DNA of 64,000 bases, from NCBI GenBank assembly GCA_963576725.1, contig OY755243.1, forward strand, positions 40,905,243 through 40,969,242, read 5' to 3'. Below the pieces are notes generated by a model, which did not search any database, was not told the DNA's origin, and saw only the letters and a list, made by a program, of their open reading frames with translations. A program made the translations under genes and the position numbers. The stretch comes from Azorinus chamasolen. Taxonomy: Eukaryota; Mollusca; Bivalvia; Cardiida; Solecurtidae. This document shows, one piece after another, positions 10,401 to 25,400 of the stretch (positions are counted from its first letter, which is position 1; every line of letters starts with the position of its first letter).

Positions 10401-13400
10401 TTTGTATCTAATAAGAATAGATAACAGTTCATCAAATGGATAAAATGTTAGGAAACATGTAACAGTAAATAAAAAAACCCACCAGTGAAGTGATTGAAGT
10501 TATGACACTTGATTTAGCCAAGATCTGCAAATTTAATACTGCATTCAATTTTATGTTCACGCCTTTCTGAAATTTCTAACAAGAGGATAACATTGTTCTA
10601 AAGAGGTATTTCCCGATTCTAAACGAACAGATAGCGATGGTTCCTGAACTTCAAATCCTTTGGCATGTAACTAATGGGTGTATTGTCCACTGGTTCTACA
10701 AAATGTACAGATCCAGTGTATTGTCCACTGGTTCTACAAAATGTACAGATCCAGTGTATTGTCCATTGGTTCTACAAAATGTACAGATCCAGTGTATTGT
10801 CCATTGGTTCTACAAAATGTACAGATCCGGTGTATTGTCCACTAGTACTGCAAAATGTACAGATCCAGTGTATTGTCCACTAGTTCTGCAAAATGTACAG
10901 ATCCAGTGTATTGTCCACTAGTTCTGCAAAATGTACAGATCCAGTGTATTGTCCACTAGTGCTGCAAAATGTACAGATCCAGTGTATTGTCCATTGGTTC
11001 TACAAAATGTACAGATCGAGTGTATTGTCCATTGGTTCTACAAAATGTACAGATCCAGTGTATTGTCCACTAGTACTGCAAAATGTACAGATCCAGTGTA
11101 TTGTCCATTGGTTCTACAAAATGTACAGATCCAGTGTATTGTCCACTACAATGTAGTACTGCAAAATGTACAGATCCAGTGTATTGTCCACTAGTGCTGC
11201 AAAATGTACAGATCCAGTGTATTGTCCACTAGTTCTGCAAAATGTACAGATCCAGTGTATTGTCCACTAGTTCTGCAAAATGTACAGATCCAGTGTATTG
11301 TCCACTAGTTCTGCAAAATGTACAGATCCAGTGTATTGTCCACTAGTGCTGCAAATTGTACAGATCCAGTGTATTGTCCACTAGTACTGCAAAATGTACA
11401 GATCCAGTGTATTGTCCACTAGTTCTGCAAAATGTACAGATCCAGTGTATTGTCCACTAGTTCTGCAAAATGTACAGATCCAGTGTATTGTCCACTAGTG
11501 CTGCAAATTGTACAGATCCAGTGTATTGTCCACTGGTGCTGCAAAATGTACAGATCCAGTGTATTGTCCACTAGTTCTGCAAATTGTACAGATCCAGTGT
11601 ATTGTCCACTAGTGCTGCAAATTGTACAGATCCAGTGTATTGTCCACTAGTGCTGCAAAATGTACAGATCCAGTGTATTGTCCACTGGTACTGCAAATTG
11701 TACATATCTAGTATAATAGTGTATTGTACAGTGGGTACTGCAAAATATACACATCCTGATATGTCTCATTTTGAATAGTAGATGAGATTGATCTGTACTA
11801 TTTGCGATGTCTATTTCCCCCATTTTCTGCAATACAGAAAACACATTCAAGAGGTTTTTAATATATCCAAATATGGTTGCTAGCCTTGGGATAGGCTTGA
11901 CTGATAAAATTATCAGGGTCAGCTGCATTGATAACCTGCCTGAGACACAGACATGAACAGCCATATCTCAGCCTTATAAACTATAAGTTGAGCGTGTGTC
12001 ATGTTTAAATTTGTCAATATAGGAATTGGCAAGAGTGAAAGACCGGGCAGAATGTAATGAATATATTTGACAGAGTAGAACTTGACCTTGGTAACCCATT
12101 AGATCCTGTGCTAGTGTGGAAACATAATGTTCATGGGGTGTGATGGTGTAATAAAGATGGATATATATGTAATGTAACAGAAAATTTATTTTTGATGTGT
12201 AGAGTTGATTATTATCCCTTAGTGTGCCTTAAAAATGATGTCTGCTTAAAACTCTTGATCTAATACAATTTTACTTCCAATCCAATAATTTGCACTGAAC
12301 TTTGCATGCTGGCAGTTTTGATACTATTGAGACAGCAACAAACGTGACACTGTCAAGGCAGCAACAAACGTGACACTGTCAAGGGACCACCATACAGTAT
12401 GTGACTGCTTATCACGAATCAAACAGTGTGACATTCTGAATTTCTGAGCCACTGGCACTTGATCGAAATAGACTAAAGTTGTGTAATATAATAGTTATAT
12501 CATATACATGGTGCGGCAGCCGATTCGTCTATTGTTTCGTACCGGAGTAAATTTCCGATATAAAACGCAGATCAACGCGAAATCTACCCAGCAGCCGGGA
12601 AGAAAAGACATTTATCTCTGTAGAAACGGTCAGTTCTAGTCTATTAACAAACCTCTATCGAAGCTATTTGATGATATTTCAGGGAGAAATTGACAGAGTT
12701 GATTTGTCAGGACTTTCATTCCGTGTTAACTTCCGGTGACCTCCTCTGACCCCGAGAAAATGTTACGAGCCATTTGATTGGTTGACAATGACCCGGTTAT
12801 TTCGACTGTCTGCTCGAAGTCAAACTACATGTAAACATAAATACTTGAACAGCTCTGATCTAACATTTCGACCACTAAGGGCCTTTTTCAAAGATTGTCA
12901 TGTCAAAATACTCGTCACATTTTTGTTACATGCGTTCAGCCATAAAATCAAAGAGAACAATGTTGATCTAGCGTCATGGTGACGTTGGGTCGTTACTTTA
13001 AATATCATGACGTCACCCAATGACGTCATGAGCGTGTCTTTCTTTGATAACATTGAAACTTCATCAAATAACAAAACATCCGTTTGCAAAACATTCTGAC
13101 GGACATAGCCCAATTGCATCATCATCCCTCACTAGCCTCGTCATAATGACCAGTAACCACAAAGTTGTGGCCTTCTAAGATGGTTTTATTGACAATATTT
13201 GCATTTTAAAGACACATATTTGACAGACCGCGGGAACAACAGCGCTTGACACACCTCTCTGATTTGTCCAATGAAAATGCCCGTTTCAACCGAGACACTT
13301 GAAGGTCGCTCAAACCGGAAGTTGACTAGGAAGGAAAACGGCGACAAAATCAAACACCATTTTATCCCCCAAATATCATCAAATATTTTCGATAGAGGCT

Positions 13401-16400
13401 TGTTTATGGACAAGAACTTACCGTTTCTACAGAGATGAATGTCTTTCCTTCCCGACCGATGAGTAGATGTCACGTTGATCTGCGTTTTATATCGGAAATT
13501 TCCGCCGGAACGGAATAGGTGGAGAATCGGCTGCCGTACCATGTAGTGTATTAATGTACTAGTTGCTATAAATAAACTATAGTCTTTTTCGATCCAGTGC
13601 CAGTGTTCTGAGCATACATGTAGTGTATGTTTTATGACATTTAGAATTTAAAGCTGGCAACATTTCTCATACAGCAACTACTTAGCTTGTAATGAAATAA
13701 ACAGGAATGTGATATTGTTGTAGTGTACTTCTTACAAATAAGGAAGAAAAAAACAGACTGATACAGGAAATATATTTATGGAAATAACTAAGGACCTGGT
13801 ACTTTGTGTCTTTCATTCTTTGAGGTTGAATTACCAAACCTTTGTTATTAATACACAGCAAATACAAACATGTAAGGAGATAAGAACAGTCCTGTCGTAT
13901 GGCTACTGATGCAGATGGAGGTAAACAGTTATTGACCTTGTTTAGTGCTATGATGTCATACCTGTGATTGCCATTGGAGAATGATAGACAATAAGTAAAC
14001 CTTCCACACTGTATTACTCTCCCAATTCGATCTGAGACTCATGCATACTCCGTTTATTAGGGGCCTTTGGGCCCCGCATCGAGATGCGGGTGTCCTATAG
14101 TAATCAGCTTGTCCATCTGTCTGTCCGTCCCTCTGTCCATCTTTGGTTTCCGCACAATATCTCTTTAAGAGTTCTTTGTTCGGCAATTTCCGCACATTTT
14201 TCGAAAAATTACAGACATTTTTACTTAGGCAGCTGCAATCTAATTAGCCGATTGGTTTCCGCGCAATATCTCCTGAAGGAATGGTCCAGTTTTCACCAAA
14301 CTTGCTCAGTGTACTTGATATCCAAGTACCTCATATGGGTTTGGAAAATTACAGGCATTTTCACTTAGGCTGCTGCAATCTGATTAGCTGATTGGTTTCT
14401 GTGCAATATCTCCTCAAGGAATAATCCAATTTTCACCAAACTTGCTCAATGTACTTTATATCCAAGTACTTTGTATGGGTTCTATTGGCATTTTCACTTA
14501 CATGTATGGTGCTGCAATCTGATTAGCCAATTTGTTTATGTGCAATATCTCCTGAACTACAGAAGTAATGGTCCAATTTTCACCAAACTTGCTTGGTGTA
14601 CTTGATATCCATGTACACTGCATTGGTACTGTGTTTGGCAAATTCCGCACCTTTTTTAGCTCACCAGAGCACAAAGTGCTCAGGGTGAGCTTTTGTGATC
14701 GCCTGATGTCCGTCGTGCGTCTACAATTTGAACCTTTGGCACATAGCATCATCTTTAGGTCCTCTACAAAAGTTACATAAATTATGACCCTGGGGTCAAA
14801 ATTGGCCCCGCCCTAGGGGTGGGCAGTTTTCAATAGAAACAACTAGTGAAATCTTTAAAAATCTTCTCCTCTGAAACTGAAAGGCTCTCATCTTTCATAT
14901 TTGGCACAGAGCATCATGTTCAGGACCTCTACAAAAGTTATATAAATTATGGCCCTGGGGTCAAAATTGGCCCGCCCCAGGGGTGGGCAGTTTTCAATAG
15001 AACTTTGAAAATCTTCTTCTCTGAAACTGGAAGGCACTTAGCTTTCATATTTGGCACAGAGCATCATGTTCAGGTCCTCTACAAAAGTTATGTAAATTAT
15101 GGCCCTGGGTCAAAATTGGCCCCGCTCCAGGGGTGGGAAGTTTTCAATAGAAACATATAGTAAACCTTTGAAAATCTTCTCCTTTGAAACCAGAAGGTTT
15201 TCAGCTTTCATATTTGGCACATAGCATCATGTTTAGGTCCTCTACAAAAGTTATATAAATTATGGCCCTGGGCTTAAAATTGGCCCCGCCCCAGGGCCGG
15301 CTTGTTTTCTATAGAAATATATAGTGAAAACATTGAAAATCTTCTCCTCTGATTGTCTGGTGAGCGCTTCAGTGCCATTCTGGCCCTCTTGTTTAAATTT
15401 ACAGGCATGTTCACTTAGGCTGCTGCAATCTGATTAGCCAATTGGTTTCCATGCAATATCTCCTGAAGGAACGATCCAATTTTCACCGAACTTGCTCAGT
15501 GTACTTGATAACAAATTACCTCATGTGGGTTCTTTGTTTGGCATATTCTGCACATATTTATTGATGATGATACAATCTGATTGGCTGATTATTTCTGTGA
15601 CATATTTTCTGAAAGATTGGTCCGATTTCTTTCTGTGACATATTTTCTGAAAGATTGGTCAGATTTCTATCAAACTTGCTCACTATATGCTTATTATTTA
15701 AGTACCTAGCAAGAGTACCTAGTTAAGCAAAATTACATGCATATTTAATTATGCTGCTGCAGTTCAGCATTAGGTAAATCAGGCATACAATATGTGATAC
15801 CTCCCCTGTGGGCCGGGCCCTTCCTAGACAGTTGCCTAGTTATCGTTGGTATTCTTCGGATAAGTTTACGAAGGTATTCATTATCAATAACTTTTTAGCT
15901 TAGCAGAGCACAAAGTGCGAAGGACCTGCAGTTTGTCGTCAGTCGGCATCCGTCTTGCGTCATCTGTCGTCAACAATTTGAACCTTTGAAAATCTTCTGA
16001 AACTGGAAGGTTCTCAGCTTTAGTGGTGTCCTGATAATCCATTATAATAGAAAATCAGTCGAGTTCAGCCACAAACCAAGCGCTCGAGCGCGATTTAGAT
16101 GTTTCGATTAATCGGAAAACGAAGGATCAGGGAAATAGCCGAAGTTATTTATAATCTTATGCATTGCGAGGCATGTTCGTAATCATATTTTCGTGGTATT
16201 TCAACACTAACACTATATCACGATTCCTATATTTGCTATTAGATGAACAACCAGGGTTCGAACTTGGCGCTCGCATACTCGCGAAATGCCAGTAGAAAAT
16301 GAAATTTGAGAGTTGAAATTTCAAGCACTGGAAAAAAATATGAGTGGTTTTTCGAACATTAAATACGATGTTATTGAAATCTGTTTTAGATTTACGTGTA

Positions 16401-19400
16401 TATCATAAATAGTGATGGTGTCAATCAGTTACCGATAGAAACTGCCGTATATATTCCTTAAATATCCGAATTGTCCCTTTCTTTTTCTCCATCCTACCAT
16501 TACTATTTATAACTTATACGTGTGGGAAAACCCAATGAAGCTGCACACGCTCCATTACTTTAGCCCAGTTTACATTGCGTATATGTCGTAAATAGCATAT
16601 CAAAACGGGGTACCAGTATCGCTTAGCAACTATGCGTCCATTTTAGCTGATGGAAACTGAGACACGACGATGTCAAAACAAACAAGTGGTTTGGTTTTTT
16701 TTGTAAAACCAAACCAAGGCTTGTAACACAATAATGGGAAGATGAACAAGCTACGATAGTATAGTGGTTTTTACATTTTAATTACTAGCTAGTTTCAGCT
16801 CCTAGCTCTAACTTCGCTACTCTCTGTGCCTCTCTCCGCCTCTCCTCTCTCCGCCGTGTGGACTTCTGCTGCCCATTTTATCTGAACTTGAAATCACGTG
16901 CCTCTTGCCAGCCCGTGATCATAGGTTCCCAAGTAGTGCACGATATCGGCTAGGGATCAGGTAGCGTCCTCGCGACTTCTCTCTGGGAGCAGGCCATCGT
17001 GTTACAAGCTTTAAAAGAAAATGGACAGATGATGGAGAAACAAAAATAGATCGCCATTTAATAAATATTTTTAGCCTTGTTATACAAAGCCATCTGCAGG
17101 CTGTACCGAAAGTCATTAATTTAGGTAGAAATGGTCGGTAATTCCATTTTATTTGCATCTTCCACAAACAAAACTATCCATAAAAACAGCATGTGAAACA
17201 TTTGAATAACATTAGAACAAGACAAGTTATTAATCTTCAAACACTTCCATTCTTTTTTAAATTTTCTCAAATCTTTTCTGCATTACATAGTACACTTGTT
17301 ATACAGTAACCGATTTCGATTATAATCGAAACTTAGTCGGTTGGCATGAACCGATTATCGATTATGAAAATCTAGCCAATTCCCATCATTACTCAGCTTT
17401 CATATTTGGCACATAGCATCATGTTCAGGTCCTCTACAAAAATTATATAAATTATGTCCCTGGGGTCAAAATTGGCACCACCCCAGGGGTGGCCAGTTTT
17501 CTAAAGAAACATATATAATGAAAACTTTGAAAATCTTCTCCTGAAACTGGAAGGTTCGCAGCTTTCATATTTGGCACCTAACATCATTTTCAGATCATTT
17601 ACAAAAGTTATCTAAATTATGCCCCTGGGATCAAAATTGGTCCCACCCCAGGGGTGGCCAGTTTTCTTTAGCAGCCTGCTGTTTCAATCAGATTATCCTT
17701 TGCTGGTCAGAGACATTTGATTGGGTTATAGTGGTCAAGCAGTATACTGCAGATAGGTGTAGCATTGAGTGATAGTGGTGCAGCCTGAGATAGACAGAAA
17801 CTGTGGCCTATTATATGTGGAGTAGAGTTATGGGAGTTAATGACATCATGAATATTAATTCAATTTCTATAGTGACGTATGAATCGGCAAAAACCTGGTC
17901 CTGATAAACACTAGAATCTGATCTATATTATATATCATAAGCAAACAGAGCTGACCCTGGTCTAGGTCTACTGTTTCCAAAGGTGTAAAAAGGCATATTT
18001 ATGGAGTACAGGACTATGTCTCTGCAAATTGAGTGAACACCCCGCAAATAGAATAATCCAATATCAGACAGCTCCTGTTGGAACTTTGACAATCTTATCC
18101 TCTGAAACTGGAAGGTTCTCAGCTTTCATATTTGGTACATAGCAATCTGCATCATCTTGAAGTCCTCTACAAAAGTTATATGAATTAGCCCCTGCGGTCA
18201 ATGAGGCCTGCCCCAGGGATGGCCAGTTTTCTATAGAAACATAGTGAAAACTTTGAAAATCTTCTCCCCTGATTGTCTGGTGAGCGATATCAGTCACGGG
18301 GCCATCATGGCCCTCTTGTTTGTCATTTAGGCCTGTAAGATGGGTAGCTGGTGTCCCAACTCCTCCTTCAATTACATATTGTAAGTTATTAAATTTATAT
18401 TTTGTTTACATAATAACCACGTCTTGTAGATGTGCAAAACATTCTTCTCATGTGTTTAGGTCCAGACATTGTATAACTATCTCCCCCTTGAACTTCAGTA
18501 TTTTTTGTCATTTGGGCCTATAACATAGGTACACGCGTAGTTGGTGTTACATAGACCTCCTTCAGTTTCTTTCAATTGATTTCAATTAAAGTTTATTTAC
18601 ATGGCTTCTATGAAATGTTTATATGCATTAAATAATTATTATTTGCTATCTCCAGGCTATATTATCTGTCCCTGAACTTGTTCCAAGGGGTGGGGGTTTG
18701 ATAGTTCTAGTTCATATTATTTAGGGTTTATATAAACGAAATGAAATGATTCAACAACTGTTACAAGTACACAATCATACTATAGTATGATATAGTTCGA
18801 TTGCGAGCGCTGAGCCGTGAGTGCACTTTTCTATTTATAGAAGTTGCAACCATTCTAATTTATGGGTAAGTGGACAATGGTTGTCACAAGAAGATCGTAG
18901 TAATCATGCAGTATTAGTATATTAATATATACAGTAACACCTCTCTATAATGGCCACTAAATAACATTGAGTATTAAATGTGTTAAAGGCAGGTGGCTGC
19001 TTAAAGCAAGGTGAAAGTAAAACAGAACGCTCCTATAGTAGTGTAGGAAAAATCCATTCAGTGATGTCATTGTTTGTGAGAATTTGTTAAATAGAATGTA
19101 ACACACTTTAACAACAAGGTAATGAGTATATCCTAGTTTAACTTCCGCCATTTAAGTGTTCACAAGATTTACATTCTGAATTGTAGGGAGGTTTTTGTAC
19201 AGGGAAGTTTTAAGTTTGCTTACATCAGCATTTTCACATGGATATATATGTCTAAACATATACATGTACATGTATGCATGACCTTCAGTTATTGTAACAC
19301 TTATGTTGAAGTGCTTATATATACAACAAGCAATCTAATCTGAGCAGACATGTCTGATTTTCAGTTGGGATTTTATCATGTCAGTTAACCCTTTCCTTCT

Positions 19401-22400
19401 TATAAACATTTTTCACGCATTTGCAAACAGAGTAGACCCAGATCAAACAGCTCCTATAGGAGCCATCTGATCAGAGTCTGCTCTGTTTGCTAATGGAATT
19501 TGACAGATCTGTTTTACTTTCTAAAATGGCTACAATGTTCCACCTTCCATATTTCATTATAACTACACGTATTTTGTTCATGAAAATTCAGTAGTTATTG
19601 AAATTTGGACTATATATTGAACAGGGAAAGGGTTAACATGTTGGTTAACATTGTGAGTTATTGTTAGATCTGGATCCAAACTGCAAGCAACATAGATATG
19701 GAGACTGATTTCTAAAGGTTATGATTCTGAATCCTGCTCGAGAGAAACAAGAATGTTTTGTTGGTAACGTTTTGGAGCACAGGTCATGTTAGAAGGTGTA
19801 TCTATTTACAAATTAAACATTAGTGGACTTAACCCATTCCCTCATAGCTATTAGGCTATTTTTAGATCCAACCACTTTGAATATATCTACCGAAAAGGAG
19901 CATTATCTAGAGAAAAGGAAATTTTTAGAATTTTGTAGTTTGAAACCATTGTGATAAATAGAGCATTTGCTCCTATAGGAGCAAATGCTCTATTTATCAC
20001 AATGGTTTGAATAGGTGAATTTTACAGGGGCGTAGAAAGGTGTATTTATGGAGGAAAGGGTTAACCCTTTAAATGGTGAATATTCTCATACATGTAAGAA
20101 ATGACATCAGTAATACAGATTAGATGAAAATTTTAAATGGAGCCAACTGAGCAGATTTGAATCAGACAGCTCTAGGAACTGTCTGATCTGGGTCTACTGT
20201 GATTGCAAAGATAATCATGCATAAATAACTGTGTGCCTATTCTATTGTGTTTAGCACTTTATTCGATGCAATGTCTGTTAAAAATACTGGTTGTCCACTG
20301 CTTAAATTCTAAAAGTTGTGTATTTCTTCCTGTTTCTCTCTGCTTTCCGATTTCTTTCTTGTTCATGTGTATATTTTCGACGCTTAGATTTGCATTGGAA
20401 GTTAGTGGAATACACAGGTGTATTACCAAAGCAGCTGTAACTAAGAAATTGAGTACCTACATGTATTTGAAACCCTTACAGATCTCTCGAAAGTAATACA
20501 AATAATAGTGCAGTAACTGTTGTATGGGTGCCACAGAGATGTAGATACGATATATAGGTACTGATCTATCCAGATGTATTGTAATAAAGGCAATGGTACA
20601 GAATGATATGATGCATAAATGAAAACATTTTCAAAAATCTATCCATTATTACTCCACCAAACCCTATTTAGTGACCACTCTTTGTAATCGCCTCTTCAAG
20701 ATGATTCTAAAGAGTTAAACAATATAGGGTTTGGTTGAGAAATGACAATTTTAGCATTTGAATACACGACATTATCTATTGATGTGGCTTATTAGTACTT
20801 ATTAGAAATGCAATCAAAAATCAAAAAAGCAATTTTAATGAGTGCCAAAGAGATAAACTTTGGAGAATATAGAAAATGGTATACAAATACCGGTACCTAA
20901 ATTTTCTAATTACTGTCTGCCTTTACCTATATCTCTCTGCCAATTACTTTGCCAACTACATGTAATTAATTCAAAGATCTTCCTTTTTTCGCAAAACACT
21001 ATCAAGAGTGTAAATAGTTTAATGTTTTTTTCATACAAATTCTATTTCATGCCTTTGCAAACAGAGCACACCCAGATCAGGTTGCTTCTGTCTGATCAGG
21101 GTCTGCTCAGTTTGCTTATGCAAGTATAATAGATCTCACTCTACAGTTTCTACCAATACCAAAATACCTGTGTACATAAGTTGCTAATGTTGCATTCCCC
21201 TATCGATAAAACATTTTATGTACATAATCTAGTATAATGTATTTCTGTATTGTGTTCAAATGTTAAGTATTTTATCCTTGAATACTATTGTATTTATCAG
21301 ATATTCAAGCTATGTTCAAATAACAACAAAACACCTGTCTAGAGAATTTAGATAGAAACGTGTTTGCACATTTTCTCCTACTCACAATATCCACGCTCTA
21401 CATGTACCTTTTGGCAGTCGTGGCAAATTTTGGCAACTACACATTTTGGGTAAACACAGATTAAGAATCTTATTAGAATGAAAGAAATCTTTGAAAAGAA
21501 TCTTAACCCTTATAGTGTGGGACACAAGTTACTTTATTAATGTCCTTTGCAAACAGTGTAGACCCTGATTAGAGGGCTCCTAGTTGAGCCCTTTCATCAG
21601 GGTCTGCACTGTTTGTCATGTTACACTTTTCTAGAGGTGTCATTGATGGAAATTTCTGTATCGATATGTCAATGAAAAATATTGACGATATATCGATTGT
21701 TATGCATGAACATGATTTATGCCCTGTAGTTACATCTGAGTGAAAAAAGTCAAAATGCAGTTATATTTAAAATCAGTATTTCATAAAGTAACAGTCAAAA
21801 TTTTCAAGAATTCTGGTTTTGAAATATCTAGACAAATTAGACAATGTCACTGATTAAGACCTACTGGTAACTGAGAAATCATCGGAAAATGGTGTAAATG
21901 AAAGTATGCATGGAAATTCTTGAGAAGAATTTCATTGCAAGTACATATGTATGTAAGAAGTTACCAACCTGTAAGAAATATAACCCATAGAAAGGTGTTT
22001 ATTTGTCCTCCATTTGTATCGATATTTTGATAACCAATATCGATATGGGATCGACTGACGTGTATCGATAATATATTGATATCGTTCCTATCAATGACAC
22101 CTACACTTTTCTTTAGAAAATTCCTAAATATTCACCATAAGCTTGACTCTTTTGAATTTTTGGAATAGTCCATTTGAAAATTCAGCAAGGTATGGGTTAA
22201 CCCTTTCCCTCATATAAACGTGTTTTCACGCATTTGCAAACAGAGAAGACCCAGATCAGACGGCTCCTAGAGGAGCCGTCTGATCAGGATCTGCTCTGTT
22301 TGCTAATAGAATTTGATAGATCTGTTTATTTGCCATCTAAGAAGTCTACAGTGTTCCACCCTCCATATTTCTTTATAACTATTTTGTTAATGAATATTCA

Positions 22401-25400
22401 GTAGGTATTGAAATTTGGCCTAAGTACAGAACAGGGAAAGGGTTAAGGGACCCCATTGTGTTTTTGTTTTGCATGAGACAAATTTGGGAAACCTGTGTAA
22501 CCAGTCTGGATTCAGATATACATGTACATGTATTATGTCAAGTATCTTTTTATCTCTTCTGGGGCCAAACTGTTTTAATATTTAGAACTTTTAAGTCTTT
22601 TCTTTTTGTCACACATTTTGAAATTGTTTGTAAAGTATAGAACTTAGTTTACCCATGGAATGCTAGAAATGAGTTTGCATACCATATAGACCCGGGTAAA
22701 GGGCATACCATACAGACCCAGATAGAGGGTCCCTTTTGGTGCTCTCTGGTTTGCTTTTCAATAGCCTTTTTGGCACAATTTATCTTTTTGTGTTGAATGG
22801 ACTTTATTGCTTAACCTTTTGAATGCAGGAAAATAAGGCACTGGCATTAATTTGAAAACAGTGTAGACCCAGCTCGAGGGCTCACAGAGAAGCCCTCAGA
22901 TCTGGGCTGTTCAGGGTCTACACTGTTTGTCATTCAAAATCGTTTAGCAAAGTCTAGCCTTTCATACTGAATGGACTGAATCAATAAACAATGATGAACC
23001 GTTCTGCATTCAAAGGGTTATAGACCATTTCCCTTATGAATGGTAATTTAACCCTTTACTTCATGAATATTCATGAAAGAAATGATGACATCATGCATAT
23101 TTATTAGAACATTTTGTAAAATGGCATAACTTGTGAACACATGAAATATTTGCTGAATCAGAAACTAGAATCCTATCTACATTATATTACAGTAAAACCT
23201 CTCTAAACCGGAATTCTAGTAGAGAAGACTTTATGCAGGGTGAAAGTCATGCAGAAAGCTAGAGGAGCTTTCTGCATGACTTTAACCCTGCATGAAGCTG
23301 CCACCTGTCTCCAAGGCCGATATTTATACAAATTTTAAGGTTGGGTTTAGAGAGGTTTTACTGTATAAGCAAACAGATATTTTTTAGATCCACCCTCTTT
23401 GAATAAATGTACCGAAAAAGAGCATTAACTACAGAAAAGGACAATTGTAGAATTGTGTAGTTTGAAACCATTGTGATAAATAGAGCATTTGCTCCTATAT
23501 GAACAAATGCTCTATTTATCACAATGGTTTCAATAGGTGATATTAACAGGGGCATAGAAAGGCATATTTATGGAGGAAAGGGTTAATAAGCCTTGAAAAC
23601 ACAGTGTTTATATAATAGGGTGAACCCTTTCCGTGATTAATATTCATGTAAGAAATAATAGCATCATGAATATTTATCAGCTGATTTTTGTTAGAAATAG
23701 CATATGTGCATAGCCTATAATAGGATTTTTGTTTCGGTATAGGTAGAAATTGTAGTCAGATCTATATAATTTCATAAGCAAACAGAGAAGACTTATCAGA
23801 TGGCTGATTTGGACCTGCTCTGTTTGCAAAGGTGTAACAAAGCATTTGTATGAGGGGAAACTGTTATAACAGTTTTGTTCCAAGGCCTTGAATTGAATGT
23901 GTGTTTTTTTGTCTCTTTTCAGACGAATGGCTAAGTTTTCTGTATGACAAGGCCAAGTTGTGCCTACACCAGTTGTGGACCCTAGTGTTGATGGTTCTAC
24001 TCCTCATCTTTAGCATAATAGTCTATCTGTAAGTACCAGTATCTATGAGGGCTATTTGAAAAGTAGTGGCAACAGCCCAGTATTTTTACCATTTGCACGT
24101 GCAGCCACAAGTATAGCATATCAGTGGAAAGAGTATTGATTTTTCTGTCCAACTGACTGTAATTGGCACTACATTCAGGTGCAAAGCAAATTTTAATTGT
24201 AGTTGAAATACATGTAGTATATCATGCTGACTGAAAAAATGGCTGCACATAGCTGCAGTTTCGCAAAGAGCAGAAGGCATATTGTAAGATACTCGGACTG
24301 CTTGGCATCGGCTCATCAGAAATTAAAGCTGAGTTGGACTACGTGTATGGGGACAATGTGCTTCCATACCATACTATTGCCCGGTAGGTTTCTCCCTTTA
24401 AAGACAGAAGAATCGGCACAAAAGATGAGGCTAGTCCTAGGCGCCCTCTGACTGCTGTGTCTGACAAAGACACAGATGCTGTGAAAGCAAAAATCTGGAA
24501 AGAGGCAAGATGCACAGTCAGGCAGATAGAGGAAATATTAGGCCTTAATTAGTCAGCGGTTTATCTGATTTTAAAAGGTTAGCTAGACATGTGTAAGGTT
24601 TGTACCCGCTGGATACCATATTTAGTAACCTCTGAGCAAAAGTGGAAGATGGTAGAAAAAGTTTTCATCCTGCTCGTTAGATATAAAAACAATGAGCCTA
24701 GATGTATCGGAGAAATTGTAACAGGTGTACTTTTTTGAGCCTGACATTAAAGAAAATAATAAAATGCGGGTGTGTGAAAATAGCAACAGGCCCTTTATTG
24801 CTCGGCAGAGCAGAAGTGTCAGGTGTGTTATGTATGCTCTATTCTTTGACTCAGATGGAATTTTGGCTCAAGTCCCTGTCCCTGAACACAGTAGTGTTAC
24901 TGGTACATTTTTAGCTCACCAGAGCACAAAGTGCTCAAGGTGAGCTTTTGTGATACCCCTGTGTCCGGCGTCCGTCGTCCGTCTGTCCGTCCGTCCGTCT
25001 GTCTGTCTGTCCGTCTGTCCGCACTCACCAAAGGGTAGTTGTGTGACTTTTTCTAACTAGTCGCACAAGTAAAATCATTAACCTGGCCATCTCTTGTGAC
25101 ATTAACCTGGCCATTTCTTGTGACATTAACCTGGCCAGTTGTGGGACATAGGGTTAGGGTAAGGGTTAGCTTCCAGATCATTCTATTCCAAAGTTAGAGC
25201 CAAAAATAGTTTTACTTGTGGGACTAGTCACACAAGAAATGATCAAAGGAAAAAGTCACACAACTACCCATTTGTTAGTACGTCCGTCTGTCCGTCAACA
25301 ATTTCAAACGACTTCTTCTCTGAAACCAAGTGCCCAATTGTAACCAAACTTGTTCAGATACATACTGTGGGTGGGTGCTTCAAAAGTTGTTAAAAGATAG

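Noticed and set aside
10637..11650. Overlapping frames with repeated CTDPVYCPLVLQNV peptides
   Set aside because: Produced by the 38-bp satellite; no start, signal or domain context.
10679..11709. CRISPR-like array
   Set aside because: Units are contiguous 38-mers with no unique spacers, in a eukaryotic intron.
13186..13542. 118-codon minus frame
   Set aside because: It lies in the arm of the long inverted repeat; no recognised domain, and the matching left arm is interrupted.
14846..15160. 104-codon frame with repeated FGTEHHVQ peptide
   Set aside because: Translation of family D units.
25156..25170. TTAGGG repeats as a telomere or interstitial telomere
   Set aside because: Only two to three units, and they recur within the same 237-bp module at 44351 and 53151, so they belong to the module.
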